Assembly (NCBI GenBank): GCA_018240285.1
Contig: JAFEGA010000023.1
Coordinates: 1-58,796, forward strand
From: Pseudomonadota bacterium
GTDB taxonomy: Bacteria > Pseudomonadota > Gammaproteobacteria > Burkholderiales > Nitrosomonadaceae
Reading direction: 5' to 3'
Length of the DNA stretch: 58,796 nt
Position 1 is the stretch's first letter. The number at the start of each line of letters is the position of its first letter. Below are positions 36,724 to 45,636 of the stretch, in pieces. Both the position numbers and the translations under genes were made by a program. The notes under the pieces are model-generated. The model was not told the DNA's origin. It did no database searches and saw nothing but the letters and a program-made list of their open reading frames with translations.

Positions 36724-37823
36724 TGAAGCGTTGCACGCTTTTAAATGCGCACAGCTTGATTGTGTTTGTGCTGGCATTAATCGGGTTTTGCGGAATGGAG
36801 GCATTGGCCGAGTCGAACCGGTTGAAGCCGGTCACGCCGGACTACAAACTGGTGTTTCCGCAAGATTACGGTGCACATCAGGATTTTCGCATCGAATGGT
36901 GGTACATCACTGGCTGGCTCGAGACCGAGGATAACAAGCCGTTGGGTTTTCAAGTTACTTTTTTCCGCTATGCGACTGATCAGAATCACGATAATCCCAG
37001 CCGGTTTGCCGCGAAGTATCTGATCATCGCGCATTTGGCGTTATCCGATCCGGCTACCGGCAAACTGATGCATGAAGAAAAATCGTTGCGTGAGGGATTC
37101 GATCTAGCGTATGCCAGATCAGGCAATACCGATGTGAAATTGGATGACTGGACGCTGGTACGGGAAGCGGACGGGCGCTATCAGGTCGAGATGCTGGGCA
37201 GCAATTTCGGTTTGCGGTTATCGCTGACGCCAACGCAAATGGCGATGCTGCAAGATCAAAACGGTTTTTCCCGCAAAGGGCCGAAACCGGAGCAAGCAAG
37301 CTATTATTACAGCGAGCCGCATTTGCAAGTGACCGGAACCGTGTTGCGCAACGGCAAACCGGTTAAGGTTACGGGCAGCGCTTGGCTGGATCACGAATGG
37401 TCGACGGCTTATCTCGATCCCGATGCGGATGGCTGGGATTGGACGGGTGCTAATCTGGATGATGGTTCGGCGTTGATGGCTTTCCAGATTCGCCGCAAAG
37501 GCGGCGGTAAAGTCTGGGCGTATGCTGCTCTGCGCGATAAAAATGGCAGTATCCGTTTTTTTGCGCCGGAAGAAGTGGAATTTACGCCGATTCGCACTTG
37601 GCGATCGCCGCATACGGAAGCGGTTTACCCGGTCGCCATGCAGATCCGCACAGCCGAGATTGAATGGCGGCTCACGCCTTTACTGGACGATCAGGAACTG
37701 GATTCCAGTCAGTCAACCGGTTCGATTTACTGGGAAGGCGCTGTGACGCTGACCCGGGATAATCAACCGGCCGGGCGCGGCTATCTTGAGTTGACTGGCT
37801 ATGCGAAGCCTTTGAGGTTGTAA
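36723..37823 (+). CDS. Secreted AttH/CrtC-type lipocalin-like protein
   Basis: A 366-residue exported protein of the AttH/carotenoid 1,2-hydratase-like family (two lipocalin-like barrels). An N-terminal signal (LIVFVLALIGFCGMEALAES) directs it to the periplasm. Family features include YKLVFPQDYGAHQDFRIEWW near the start, GSAWLDHEWS in the centre and the C-terminal YLELTGYAKPL. The N. europaea homologue NE1406 has a known structure; enzymatic activity is unproven. ATG 36723 has GGAGGA at 36711-36716 and overlaps the permease stop, so the lipocalin likely receives or carries a hydrophobic ligand for the transporter. Confidence 0.9.
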   Translation: MKRCTLLNAHSLIVFVLALIGFCGMEALAESNRLKPVTPDYKLVFPQDYGAHQDFRIEWWYITGWLETEDNKPLGFQVTFFRYATDQNHDNPSRFAAKYLIIAHLALSDPATGKLMHEEKSLREGFDLAYARSGNTDVKLDDWTLVREADGRYQVEMLGSNFGLRLSLTPTQMAMLQDQNGFSRKGPKPEQASYYYSEPHLQVTGTVLRNGKPVKVTGSAWLDHEWSTAYLDPDADGWDWTGANLDDGSALMAFQIRRKGGGKVWAYAALRDKNGSIRFFAPEEVEFTPIRTWRSPHTEAVYPVAMQIRTAEIEWRLTPLLDDQELDSSQSTGSIYWEGAVTLTRDNQPAGRGYLELTGYAKPLRL

Positions 37824-38016
37824 AGATTCTTATTCGTTGAATGAATGGAAGTCGCGTGTGATTGCTTGCTTAACATTCTGGCATGAAATGAGAGTTATTG
37901 TTCTGATTTTGCGGATTTTTATAATAAAAATGGAGTGTATTCAATTTCAATACTTTCAATGTTGTTAAATGTGAGTTAGAATCTGCGGGCGCAATAATCT
38001 GAATGGTGCAAGATGA

Positions 38017-38044
38017 TTGCGGATAATGTACTCGGTTCTATAAA
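38017..38044 (+). promoter_or_regulatory. Candidate promoter for the 35-residue membrane protein
   Basis: TTGCGG (38017-38022) and TATAAA (38039-38044) with a 16-base spacer. Transcription would begin near 38051, giving a leader of about 115 bases before the small gene. Weak match found by eye. Confidence 0.35.
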
Positions 38045-38124
38045 GGAAAGATCACTATTGCAGTGAATCTGGGAACAGAGAATAAAGTTAAACGGTTATA
38101 GTTTTGTAATCGTATGTGGAGGGG

Positions 38125-38143
38125 CCGATCACTGATCGGTTTT
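38125..38143 (+). terminator. Terminator-like hairpin in the leader of the small gene
   Basis: CCGATC (38125-38130), loop ACT, GATCGG (38134-38139) and then TTTT. It sits 24 bases before the ATG and just before the Shine-Dalgarno AAAGGAG. It could end a short leader RNA of roughly 90 bases (attenuation) or control access to the ribosome site. Confidence 0.5.
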
Positions 38144-38167
38144 AATTCTTAATCAAAGGAGATTGTT

Positions 38168-38275
38168 ATGGCCGAAATCAACAGAAGAGAAACAGACGCA
38201 CAAGTTTTAAGATTGTTCTTCATTGCAACAGCTGCTTTCCTCGTTATTGGAGCAATTGTTTACGGCGTATTCTAG
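38168..38275 (+). CDS. 35-residue single-span membrane protein
   Basis: ATG 38168 to TAG 38273-38275 encodes a polar, charged N-terminus (MAEINRRETDAQVLRLF) followed by one hydrophobic span (FFIATAAFLVIGAIVYGVF). The Shine-Dalgarno AAAGGAG at ideal distance is among the best in the window, and a strong terminator lies downstream, so the gene is probably real and well expressed. Too short for standard ORF calling. Size and design resemble small accessory subunits of membrane complexes (CcoQ-, CydX-like), but no specific family is recognised. Confidence 0.65.
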   Translation: MAEINRRETDAQVLRLFFIATAAFLVIGAIVYGVF

Positions 38276-38389
38276 ACTGAAAAAATTATCGATGCCCTTG
38301 GTTTTGTTTTGCTAAAAACTTAATTTTTCCAAGACCTAAACCATCACCATAAGTGATAAGCAGGGCAAAATCAGTCGAGTATGCTTAAT

Positions 38390-38435
38390 ACAATGCCCAT
38401 CTGGTAAATATACACCGATGGGCATTGTTCATTTT
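38390..38435 (+). terminator. Strong Rho-independent terminator
   Basis: Perfect 12-bp stem (ACAATGCCCATC at 38390-38401, GATGGGCATTGT at 38417-38428), 15-base loop, then TCATTTTT. It terminates the small membrane protein transcript and separates it from the minus-strand cyclic-di-GMP gene. Confidence 0.8.
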
Positions 38436-38490
38436 TGCAAGAAGAAGCTTTGCTGTAATTTTCTCAGTGTGAAGTATTCCGGCATTATAA

Positions 38491-40224
38491 TTATATGATG
38501 CCGTTAGTTGTTTTCATTACTTGATGGTTCATGTGTTGGATGAAAGTCTGTTCACGCATGGGTGAATGAAAAAAATACCCCTGAATGAAATCGCAATCAT
38601 AGCGTTTGAGTTCTGCTAATTGAGCTTCTGTTTCTATACCTTCCACGGCAAGTTGTAATCCTAAAGAATGCCCCAATCGCATGATTGCATTGATCAGTAC
38701 ACTTGTATTCTGCTGATTTTCCAAATCATCGACAGACGATTTGCCGATTTTTAGCTGACTGATGGGTAGCTGAATCAATTGCGTTAATGACGAATGTCCT
38801 GTACCGAAATCATCAATGGCGATTTGTAAACCTAAGTCTGCTAATTGATGAAGTATCAATAAGTTCGACTCAACGACATCCGGTAACAAAGCCACTTCAG
38901 TTAGCTCAAGCATGATTCTGGCAGGATCGGCGCCTGTTTCTTGCAGTATCGCCGCAAAGCTTGCGGCTAATTTTCTTTGGTTCAGTTGTCGTGCTGACAA
39001 ATTGATTGCAACATAGGGTGCTTCTTCTTTCCAACGTTGCCGCCAATTAACTTGTGCTTTGCAACCTTCGCGAAATACCCATTCCCCGATGGAAAATATC
39101 ATATTGGTCATTTCCGCAACCGGGATAAAAATTTCCGGAGGTATGGCTTTCCCATCCAGATTCCAACGCAGCAGCAACTCGGCGCCGACGATTCGCTCCG
39201 TATTGACTGCAATGATGGGCTGATAAACAGAGGAAAATTCATTGCGTTCGAGCGCCCGGCGTAATCCCAGGCTAATCGAATTTTTTTGTTGTGCCTGCCG
39301 TTGCAATTGATCGTTAAAAAATTGCCATCCATCGCGGCCCCTCTGTTTGATTTCGTACATGGCCGTATCTGCTGAACGTATCATTTCATCGGCTGAATAC
39401 TGCTGACCGTGACCGATGATGATGCCGATGCTTGCAGTGGTGAATAGATTAAGTTCACGATATTGAATGGTTTTCTTTAGCGCGTCGTTGATACGCATTG
39501 CCAAATTTGCGATTAATTCCGGTTTTTCAATTTGCTCGCACAACACAATAAATTCATCTCCGGACAGCCGCCCTACGGTATCACCGGGACGGAGTTGATC
39601 CAGTAGCCGGCCGGCGATTATTTTTAGTACCGCATCGCCGGTTTCGTGGCCATTGTTATCATTGATCAGTTTGAAGCCATCCAGATCGATAAACAGTAAG
39701 GCGACATTTAGCTTGCTTCGCAACGAGCGTTGCAAGGCGCTGTTTAATCGCTCAAGGATTAGTTTACGGTTGGGCAAACCGGTGAGTGCGTCGTGTGTCG
39801 ATTGGCGGATCAATTCCTGCTCGTGATGCTTGTGCTGCGTGATGTCACGCATTGTGATCACTAATATCCATTGATCGCCTGTATGAAATTTGGCGATTCC
39901 GGCGTCGAGTTCAATCAGAGTGCCATCTTTGCAATACCCTAATACGGAATTGCGTTGATCCATGCGATGGTGCGTTTCGGGGCCCCGTACAAATTGTTCG
40001 AGCGCGTCGGCATGTTGCTCGCGATGACGCGGCGGTAGCAAAAGATGTACCGGACTGCCGGTTAATTCTTCCGGGCTGTAGCCGAATAATTGACAGGCAC
40101 TGCGATTGGCTTCAATGATGATGCCTTTTTCGTCAGTAATGATAATAATCGAATCGATAGCCGACAGAATCTTTTGTACCGCATCATTGATTATTTGTGT
40201 GCGGATCATGGTCAGATCCGGCAT
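38491..40224 (-). CDS. PAS-GGDEF-EAL cyclic-di-GMP protein
   Basis: Signalling protein that may both make and degrade cyclic di-GMP. From the N-terminus: PAS sensor (about 12-125), GGDEF domain (about 140-300) and EAL domain (about 315-565). The cyclase motif is SGDEF with an inhibitory I-site RxxD exactly five residues upstream (RPGD). The EAL motif is ELL, but the metal and catalytic residues appear intact (NLSARQL, ELTEVAL, IDDFGTG, Lys in KIGKSS, VEGIETE), so phosphodiesterase activity is likely. No membrane segment is present, so it is cytosolic. A 14-bp hairpin lies 10 bases before its start. Confidence 0.93.
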   Translation of the reverse strand: MPDLTMIRTQIINDAVQKILSAIDSIIIITDEKGIIIEANRSACQLFGYSPEELTGSPVHLLLPPRHREQHADALEQFVRGPETHHRMDQRNSVLGYCKDGTLIELDAGIAKFHTGDQWILVITMRDITQHKHHEQELIRQSTHDALTGLPNRKLILERLNSALQRSLRSKLNVALLFIDLDGFKLINDNNGHETGDAVLKIIAGRLLDQLRPGDTVGRLSGDEFIVLCEQIEKPELIANLAMRINDALKKTIQYRELNLFTTASIGIIIGHGQQYSADEMIRSADTAMYEIKQRGRDGWQFFNDQLQRQAQQKNSISLGLRRALERNEFSSVYQPIIAVNTERIVGAELLLRWNLDGKAIPPEIFIPVAEMTNMIFSIGEWVFREGCKAQVNWRQRWKEEAPYVAINLSARQLNQRKLAASFAAILQETGADPARIMLELTEVALLPDVVESNLLILHQLADLGLQIAIDDFGTGHSSLTQLIQLPISQLKIGKSSVDDLENQQNTSVLINAIMRLGHSLGLQLAVEGIETEAQLAELKRYDCDFIQGYFFHSPMREQTFIQHMNHQVMKTTNGII

Positions 40225-40558
40225 CGGTGATACCCCGGAATTGCTAGCGGAGTGCTGGCAATTCCGGCAATGTCGAAGATGTCGTTTGCCGTGAGTGCGA
40301 GCGATAAGTGAGAAGGTGCATTAGCGCTGTTATAAGCCGCTGCGGTTTTTTTTACCCGCAGCATTAAATTAAGCCGCACCAGCCTAATAATTACCTTCAT
40401 AAAATCCCGTTTTTTATATTTTTTTGGGATAACACAGTATTAATTTGAAGTTTAGTGAATAAGAATTATCTTACATAAACAGGTTTGGATTTTACTATAA
40501 TCAAAATGGCTTGGGAAAGATTTCTAATGGATCGTGGGTAAGCAGCGGTGAAATATGT
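40225..40558. other. Intergenic region between copZ and the cyclic-di-GMP gene
   Basis: Apart from the hairpin at 40235-40267 the region is AT-rich from 40401 to 40500 and holds no gene I can support. It must contain the promoter of the PAS-GGDEF-EAL gene unless that gene is read through from copZ. Confidence 0.5.
40235..40267 (-). promoter_or_regulatory. Leader hairpin next to the cyclic-di-GMP gene start
   Basis: Read on the minus strand, CCGGAATTGCCAGC pairs with GCTAGCAATTCCGG (14 bp, one G-T pair) around the loop ACTCC. The right arm ends 10 bases before the ATG, and its terminal GG continues into GGGGT, the only Shine-Dalgarno-like bases, so folding would hinder ribosome access. No T tract follows, arguing against a terminator. 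Confidence 0.5.
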
Positions 40559-40768
40559 TTACTCGACGACATCAAATCCCGCATCGATGATGGCTTCCTT
40601 GAACTGATCGGGATTGGTGCTGGCGGGGTCGAATTGAACGACGGCTTGCGCGGGATCGAGCGTGACTTCCAATTGTGTGATTCCCGGCAAATTCTTGAGC
40701 ACGTTTTTGATGCTGTTGACACAACCCATACAGGTCATGCCTTTGATTTTGATCGTGGCGGTTTGCAT
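40559..40768 (-). CDS. copZ: Copper chaperone (HMA domain)
   Basis: A 69-residue cytoplasmic metal-binding protein with one HMA domain. The copper-binding motif is MTCMGC (residues 10-15), followed by the usual helix VNSIKNVLKNLPGI; the C-terminal DAGFDVVE fits the family. It would carry Cu(I) to the CopA ATPase encoded 30 bases upstream on the same strand, with which it is probably co-transcribed. Chaperones for other metals share the fold, but the context favours copper. Confidence 0.92.
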   Translation of the reverse strand: MQTATIKIKGMTCMGCVNSIKNVLKNLPGITQLEVTLDPAQAVVQFDPASTNPDQFKEAIIDAGFDVVE

Positions 40769-40798
40769 GATGACGACTCCCTAAAATGATCTTATTTT

Positions 40799-43192
40799 TT
40801 AATGATAGGCTTGCCAGCGCTTTAATAACAGTGAATTACTGACAACGGATACCGAGCTCATGGCCATGGCGGCACCGGCGATGATCGGATTGAGCATGCC
40901 GATGGCGGCCAATGGAATACCTAGCGTATTGTAGACGAAAGCAAAGAACAGATTCTGGCGGATTTTCCTGAGCGTGGCGCGCGACAGGGAAATGGCGTCG
41001 GCAACGCTCATCAGGTCATTGCGTATCAAGGTAATATCGGCAGTTTCTATGGCAACATCCGATCCGGCGCCGATGGCGAAACTGACATCCGCAGCAGCCA
41101 AAGCCGGTGCGTCGTTGATACCGTCACCGACCATTGCGGTGAACTTGCCGCTGCTTTTCATTTTGGCAACTTCTGCCGCTTTATCCTGTGGCAGCACTTC
41201 GGCGCGATAATGCGAAATACCGGTTTTTTCGGCGATTGCCGCAGCTGTCAAGGCATTGTCACCGGTTAGCATTACCACATCGATACCCATTGATTGCAGT
41301 TGCTTGACCGCTTTAATCGAAGTGGCGCGCAAACGGTCGGCAATCGCCAAGTAACCGAGCAATTGGGGATTATTTCCAGCGATGGATGCAACGGCTACGA
41401 CAGTTTTCCCTTCGTTTTGCAACGTGATAATCGTTTTTTCTTCCAATGCGATACCCTGCTGCGCAAGATACTTAGGAGAACCCAGCAGATATTCAACACC
41501 GTTTACCCGTGCGGTGATACCGCTACCTGCGATAGCGGAAAAATCCGTAACGGTGTGCAATGCCAGTTGTTGTTTCTGCGCGCTATCCAGAACTGCCCGC
41601 GCTAGCGGATGTTCGGATCCTTGTTCCAGTGACGCTGCGGTCTGCAACAATTCCTGCGTGCTGATCGAATTAGCCGGAATAATGTCCGTGACTTCCGGTT
41701 TGCCTTCGGTCAAAGTGCCGGTTTTGTCGACAATCAGGGTTTGAATTTTCTCCGCATGTTCCAGCGCCGCTGCGTTCTTCACCAACACGCCAATCTGCGC
41801 GCCGCGCCCGGTACCGACCATAATCGCGGTCGGCGTGGCCAGCCCCAATGCACAAGGACAAGCGATTACCAGCACGGCGACGGCGTGGATGAGCGCGGCA
41901 ACAAACGCGTGCGTGAGCCACCAAGTGATACCCAGAGTCAAGAGACTGATGACCACGACAACCGGGACGAAAATACCCGAGATCGTATCGGCCAGGCGCT
42001 GGATAGGCGCTTTCGAGCCTTGCGCTTCCTCGACCAGATGAATGATAGCAGCGAGCTGCGTATGCGCACCCACGCTGGTGGCGCGGCATTTGAGCAAGCC
42101 ATTCACATTTTGTGTGGCGGCAAAAACTTTGGCACCCGCCTGTTTGCCGACTGGTAGACTCTCTCCGGTCAGCATGGATTCGTTGACACTGGAATTTCCC
42201 TCGATAACAACGCCATCGACTGGCAGATTCTCACCGGGGCGGACGATGAAAACATCGCCGGCCTGCAAGCTGCTGGCCGGAATCTCGAGAATTTTACCGT
42301 TACGCTCAACGCGAGCTGTTTTGGGTTGCAGCCTGATCAAAGCCTCGATGGCCTCAGAAGTTTTTCCTTTGGCGCGTGCTTCCATTAATTTGCCGAGTAG
42401 CACTAGCGTAATAATGGCTGCGCTGGCTTCAAAATAAACATGCTGATCCAATTCGAAAGCAGTGACCACGGCACTGAAGCAATACGCCATGCTGGTGCCC
42501 AGCGCAACCAGCACGTCCATGTTCGCGCCGCCGCCGCGTAACGAATGCCAAGCACCGATATAAAAGCGGCGGCCGATCCAGAACTGCACCGGCGTGGCCA
42601 AGAGCCATTGCAGCCAGCGCGGCAGCATATCCATGTCGTGACCGGTGAACATAGCACCCATTTGCAGCACTAACGGCAAGGTGAGCACCGCTGAAATCCA
42701 GAATAACCGCAATTCCGCCTGGTAAGCGGCGAGACGCCGTGCTTTTTCTTCGGCGTGACCGGATTCGCTGATTTCGGTAGCATCGTAACCGGCGTCAACG
42801 ACGGCCTGAATCAAGCGGTCAACCGTGATTACGCCGGGCGCGAAATTGACTCGCGCCGTTTCGGTGGCCACATTCACGGTAGCCGTGACACCGGGCAATT
42901 GGTTGAGCGCCTTTTCGATATGACCAGCGCAGGCGGCGCAGGTCATTTTGTGCAGTTGCAACTGCACTGTGCGCGGTGTGACGTGAAAGCCGGATTTTTC
43001 GATGGCTTTAACCAATGCGCCGGTATTGACTTGGTTTTCGTCATAGTTCACCTGCACTTTTTCATTGGCGAAATTGACGGTTGCTTCAACCCCCGGCAGC
43101 TTGTTCAGATTTTTCTCGATGCGTGCCGCGCAGGCTGCGCACGTCATGCCTTCAATCGGCAGTTCGAGGTGTTTGAGCGGTTGCGAATTCAC
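40799..43192 (-). CDS. copA: Copper-exporting P-type ATPase
   Basis: Inner-membrane Cu(I) exporter of 797 residues. Two N-terminal HMA domains carry the MTCAAC motif with cysteine pairs C18/C21 and C85/C88. The transmembrane metal site CPC is at residues 445-447, the phosphorylated aspartate is D489 in DKTGTLTEG, and the hinge [10 protein letters not shown] is present; TGES lies at 342-345. Eight membrane segments fit the P1B-1 type. The start lies 35 bases after the glycine-zipper gene. No CueR operator is recognisable upstream. Copper handling matters to ammonia oxidisers because ammonia monooxygenase is a copper enzyme. Confidence 0.96.
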   Translation of the reverse strand: MNSQPLKHLELPIEGMTCAACAARIEKNLNKLPGVEATVNFANEKVQVNYDENQVNTGALVKAIEKSGFHVTPRTVQLQLHKMTCAACAGHIEKALNQLPGVTATVNVATETARVNFAPGVITVDRLIQAVVDAGYDATEISESGHAEEKARRLAAYQAELRLFWISAVLTLPLVLQMGAMFTGHDMDMLPRWLQWLLATPVQFWIGRRFYIGAWHSLRGGGANMDVLVALGTSMAYCFSAVVTAFELDQHVYFEASAAIITLVLLGKLMEARAKGKTSEAIEALIRLQPKTARVERNGKILEIPASSLQAGDVFIVRPGENLPVDGVVIEGNSSVNESMLTGESLPVGKQAGAKVFAATQNVNGLLKCRATSVGAHTQLAAIIHLVEEAQGSKAPIQRLADTISGIFVPVVVVISLLTLGITWWLTHAFVAALIHAVAVLVIACPCALGLATPTAIMVGTGRGAQIGVLVKNAAALEHAEKIQTLIVDKTGTLTEGKPEVTDIIPANSISTQELLQTAASLEQGSEHPLARAVLDSAQKQQLALHTVTDFSAIAGSGITARVNGVEYLLGSPKYLAQQGIALEEKTIITLQNEGKTVVAVASIAGNNPQLLGYLAIADRLRATSIKAVKQLQSMGIDVVMLTGDNALTAAAIAEKTGISHYRAEVLPQDKAAEVAKMKSSGKFTAMVGDGINDAPALAAADVSFAIGAGSDVAIETADITLIRNDLMSVADAISLSRATLRKIRQNLFFAFVYNTLGIPLAAIGMLNPIIAGAAMAMSSVSVVSNSLLLKRWQAYH

Positions 43193-43227
43193 GGTTATTT
43201 TTCCAGGTAGTGAAGTGGTTCCAGCCG

Positions 43228-43845
43228 TTACTGCCGGTCAAGCATCAGTACGCCATCTACCCATTTGACGCGATCACCCTGATGAAATTGGGTGGCATCC
43301 GGAAGCGCGATGATGGCTTGACTGCCATCGCTCATGGTAATGCCGACTTGATATTGATTGTGCGGCTGAGCGGTTCCTCCGGCATGGGAGCCCGGAATGG
43401 CGCCGGGATTGCCGGTGCCATGTGGATACGGATTCTGGCGCATCACTTCCCGTGCGACAGTGCCGGCGATCACGCCACCGGCGATGGCATTAAGACCGGG
43501 ACCTTGCCCGATTTTGTTGACGAAATCGATAATTCCGCAGTTGCTGCATCCGGATGCCGGTGGTTGCCGGTGTATGATGCCTGCGTCCGTACTTTTGATA
43601 CTGACGCTGTTGCGCGGCGGCGCAATGGCTGTGCCGGTGCGATGAATGATTCGCGGCGGCCGGTTGACATCGGGCGGACTCTCAGGCGACGGTTGTGTTG
43701 TCAGATGCTGCGATTGCGGCTGACGCTGACCTTGATCTGTGCCGGAGGATTGAGCTGAAGCGATGGTGGTTGTGCAAACAGTGAGGAAAACGGTAAATAC
43801 AGTGATCCGGATTGTTGCATTAACGGCAGAGCAGCTATTGAACAT
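43228..43845 (-). CDS. Exported glycine-zipper protein of unknown function
   Basis: A 205-residue protein beginning with a signal peptide (hydrophobic stretch [15 protein letters not shown]). A Gln/Pro-rich, low-complexity linker follows, then CSNCGI, a glycine-zipper segment ([18 protein letters not shown]) of the kind found in SlyB/17-kDa antigen proteins, and a C-terminal module [20 protein letters not shown] ending [13 protein letters not shown]. The start ATG 43845 has AAGGAGA 6-12 bases upstream and is preferred over 43866. It sits between tatC and copA on the same strand and may lead the copper operon. Outer-membrane or periplasmic location is an inference. Confidence 0.75.
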   Translation of the reverse strand: MFNSCSAVNATIRITVFTVFLTVCTTTIASAQSSGTDQGQRQPQSQHLTTQPSPESPPDVNRPPRIIHRTGTAIAPPRNSVSIKSTDAGIIHRQPPASGCSNCGIIDFVNKIGQGPGLNAIAGGVIAGTVAREVMRQNPYPHGTGNPGAIPGSHAGGTAQPHNQYQVGITMSDGSQAIIALPDATQFHQGDRVKWVDGVLMLDRQ

Positions 43846-43975
43846 CGCGAGTCTCCTTGCAAACAATGGCTATAACAAATTTTTTAGATCAAGCAGGGTG
43901 GCGTTGGTTGCATTATAGCGGCTTTGTTTTTCTGACGAACACCGGCTTCCTGTGCAGACCGGGTTAGTGATTCGA

Positions 43976-44752
43976 TCAGTCGGTTTTGGCCGGAATATCT
44001 TTTTGTTTTGCAGCATCCGCCGGATCTTCTCCTTCCGGTTGCTGTTTTTTTATCATGAATGCAGCGATGAAGATGCCGAGCTCATAAAGCAGGCATAAAG
44101 GCACGGCCAGCATGAATTGCGAAACCACGTCGGGCGGCGTGAAAATGGCAGCGATGACGAATGCGCCGACGATGACATAGGGACGGACTTCCTTGAGTTT
44201 CTCGACGGTGATGACACCGGTTCTGACGAGCACAATAACAAACACCGGTACCTCGAAAGTCACACCGAATGCGATGAACATCGATAAGACAAAGCTCAGG
44301 TACTTGCTGATGTCGGTCATTACGGCCACACCTTCGGGCGCGAAATAGGTGATGAATTCGAAGACTACCGGCAATGCGGCAAAGTAGGCGAATGCCATGC
44401 CGCAAAAGAACAAAAAGCTGCTGCCAATGACCAGCGGCAGCGCCAGGCGTTTTTCGTGAGAATACAGTCCGGGGGCGACGAAAGCCCAGATTTGATATAG
44501 GGTATGCGGTAAGGTAAGGACAAAAGCCATCATCATCGCAACCTGCATCGGTACGAAGAACGGTGTCGCCACGTCGGTGGCGATCATTTGTCCGCCTTGC
44601 GGCAGTTTTTCCAATAGCGGTTGCGCCAGCAGGGTATAGAGTTCACGTGCATAAAAAGCGCACGGCAGGAATCCGATCAGCAGCGCACCCAGGATGCGGA
44701 TCATGCGGATGCGCAGCTCTACCAAGTGAGACAGGAACGACCCTTCAAGCAT
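43976..44752 (-). CDS. tatC: Sec-independent protein translocase subunit TatC
   Basis: Core membrane subunit of the Tat system, which recognises the twin-arginine signal and exports folded proteins. Six hydrophobic segments are visible; FLSHLVELRIRMIRILGALL at the N-terminus is the conserved cytoplasmic region and helix 1, and the FITYFAPEGVAVMTDISKYL loop is also typical. Length 258 is normal. It is the last of tatA-tatB-tatC following the histidine genes, a standard betaproteobacterial arrangement. Confidence 0.96.
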   Translation of the reverse strand: MLEGSFLSHLVELRIRMIRILGALLIGFLPCAFYARELYTLLAQPLLEKLPQGGQMIATDVATPFFVPMQVAMMMAFVLTLPHTLYQIWAFVAPGLYSHEKRLALPLVIGSSFLFFCGMAFAYFAALPVVFEFITYFAPEGVAVMTDISKYLSFVLSMFIAFGVTFEVPVFVIVLVRTGVITVEKLKEVRPYVIVGAFVIAAIFTPPDVVSQFMLAVPLCLLYELGIFIAAFMIKKQQPEGEDPADAAKQKDIPAKTD

Positions 44753-44820
44753 GATGATCGCGATAATGCTGATGAGATTGAATCGGCATCAATGGGCACC
44801 AGGCTGTCTTTACTAAGGGA

Positions 44821-45207
44821 TTACTTTGTTGCCGGATCATGGTTGTTTTGCACAGCTTCGCTGCTACCCGGAATTGGCTGTGCCTGGTTTGTGGATTGTA
44901 ACGCTGAGTCTGCGGGCGGTTTCTCTTCGCTTTTGTCATCGATCACCGCCGTTTTCAAACGATCGACACCTTGCTGTGCCGAATTTTCAATCGATTGCAA
45001 TGTTTCTTGCACTGAAGATTCCATTTTTTTCAGTTCTTCCATGCGCATTTCGTTGTGGATGTCGGTGCGGATGGCATAGACGAAGTTGCGGCAGCGTCCA
45101 TACAGATGGCCTACGGTGCGTGCCACAGCCGGCAACCGCTCGGGGCCGATGACGATCAAGGCGACAATTGAAATCACCAGCAATTCCATGAAACTAATAT
45201 CAAACAT
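44821..45207 (-). CDS. tatB: Sec-independent protein translocase subunit TatB
   Basis: Membrane-anchored subunit that receives Tat substrates with TatC. The N-terminal helix with MFDISFMELLVISIVALIVI and the hinge GPERLP (the conserved Gly-Pro and Glu) are diagnostic for TatB. An amphipathic helix and a variable charged tail follow; total 128 residues. It lies between tatA and tatC with gaps of 76 and 68 bases. Confidence 0.94.
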   Translation of the reverse strand: MFDISFMELLVISIVALIVIGPERLPAVARTVGHLYGRCRNFVYAIRTDIHNEMRMEELKKMESSVQETLQSIENSAQQGVDRLKTAVIDDKSEEKPPADSALQSTNQAQPIPGSSEAVQNNHDPATK

Positions 45208-45283
45208 GCTGTTGTGAAGATCGAATCAGGGGTAATGAAGCTATTGGTTTGGGCATGGCCGGTTTTTTTTGTGGAGACAGGTT

Positions 45284-45604
45284 CTATGTCCGGGGGTGCG
45301 CTTTTTCCTTGATTTCCGCGTCTGTTACCGGGGTGCTAACCGTGTTGCCTGACGGCGGCGTGCTATTTCCCTTAAAAGTATTCGCAGCCGGTTCTTTACT
45401 TGCTGTCACTTCGATTGCCGGTTCATTGGCTTGATTTGAATGAGAGGAAGCAGTAGTGCCGCTATCCGATTCTTTCATGCCTTCTTTGAAGCCTTTTAAT
45501 GCGCCTCCCAGATCGCTGCCGAGATTACGCAATTTTTTTGTGCCGAATACCAATACAACAATAACCAGCACGATGATCCAGTGCCAGATGCTGAATGTGC
45601 CCAT
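45284..45604 (-). CDS. tatA: Sec-independent protein translocase subunit TatA
   Basis: Pore-forming Tat subunit. One N-terminal membrane helix ([19 protein letters not shown]) is followed by the conserved hinge [14 protein letters not shown] and an amphipathic helix; the remaining tail is Ser/Thr/Pro-rich, 106 residues in all. The open frame extends 52 codons upstream inside hinT, but ATG 45604 has an AGGAGA Shine-Dalgarno just upstream and gives the family N-terminus. Confidence 0.94.
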   Translation of the reverse strand: MGTFSIWHWIIVLVIVVLVFGTKKLRNLGSDLGGALKGFKEGMKESDSGTTASSHSNQANEPAIEVTASKEPAANTFKGNSTPPSGNTVSTPVTDAEIKEKAHPRT

Positions 45605-45636
45605 GACTTTCTCCTGTGAGATGGAACAGTGCTGGC

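Larger units (their letters stand above)
37824..38490. other. 667-base region without a long gene
   Basis: Holds a candidate promoter (38017-38044), a terminator-like hairpin (38125-38143), a 35-codon gene (38168-38275) and a strong terminator (38390-38435). The first 190 bases after the lipocalin gene are AT-rich with nothing recognisable. Confidence 0.7.

Noticed and set aside
35932..36804. 290-codon minus-strand open frame inside the permease gene
   Set aside because: Antisense to a conserved FtsX domain and low-complexity in composition (His/Gln/Arg); a shadow frame.
40212..40400. 62-codon minus-strand open frame before the cyclic-di-GMP gene
   Set aside because: It overlaps that gene's start and the 14-bp hairpin, has no Shine-Dalgarno and no recognisable features.
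43846..43975. CueR-type operator before the copper genes
   Set aside because: No ACCTTCC/GGAAGGT-like dyad with 19-base promoter spacing could be found in this gap.
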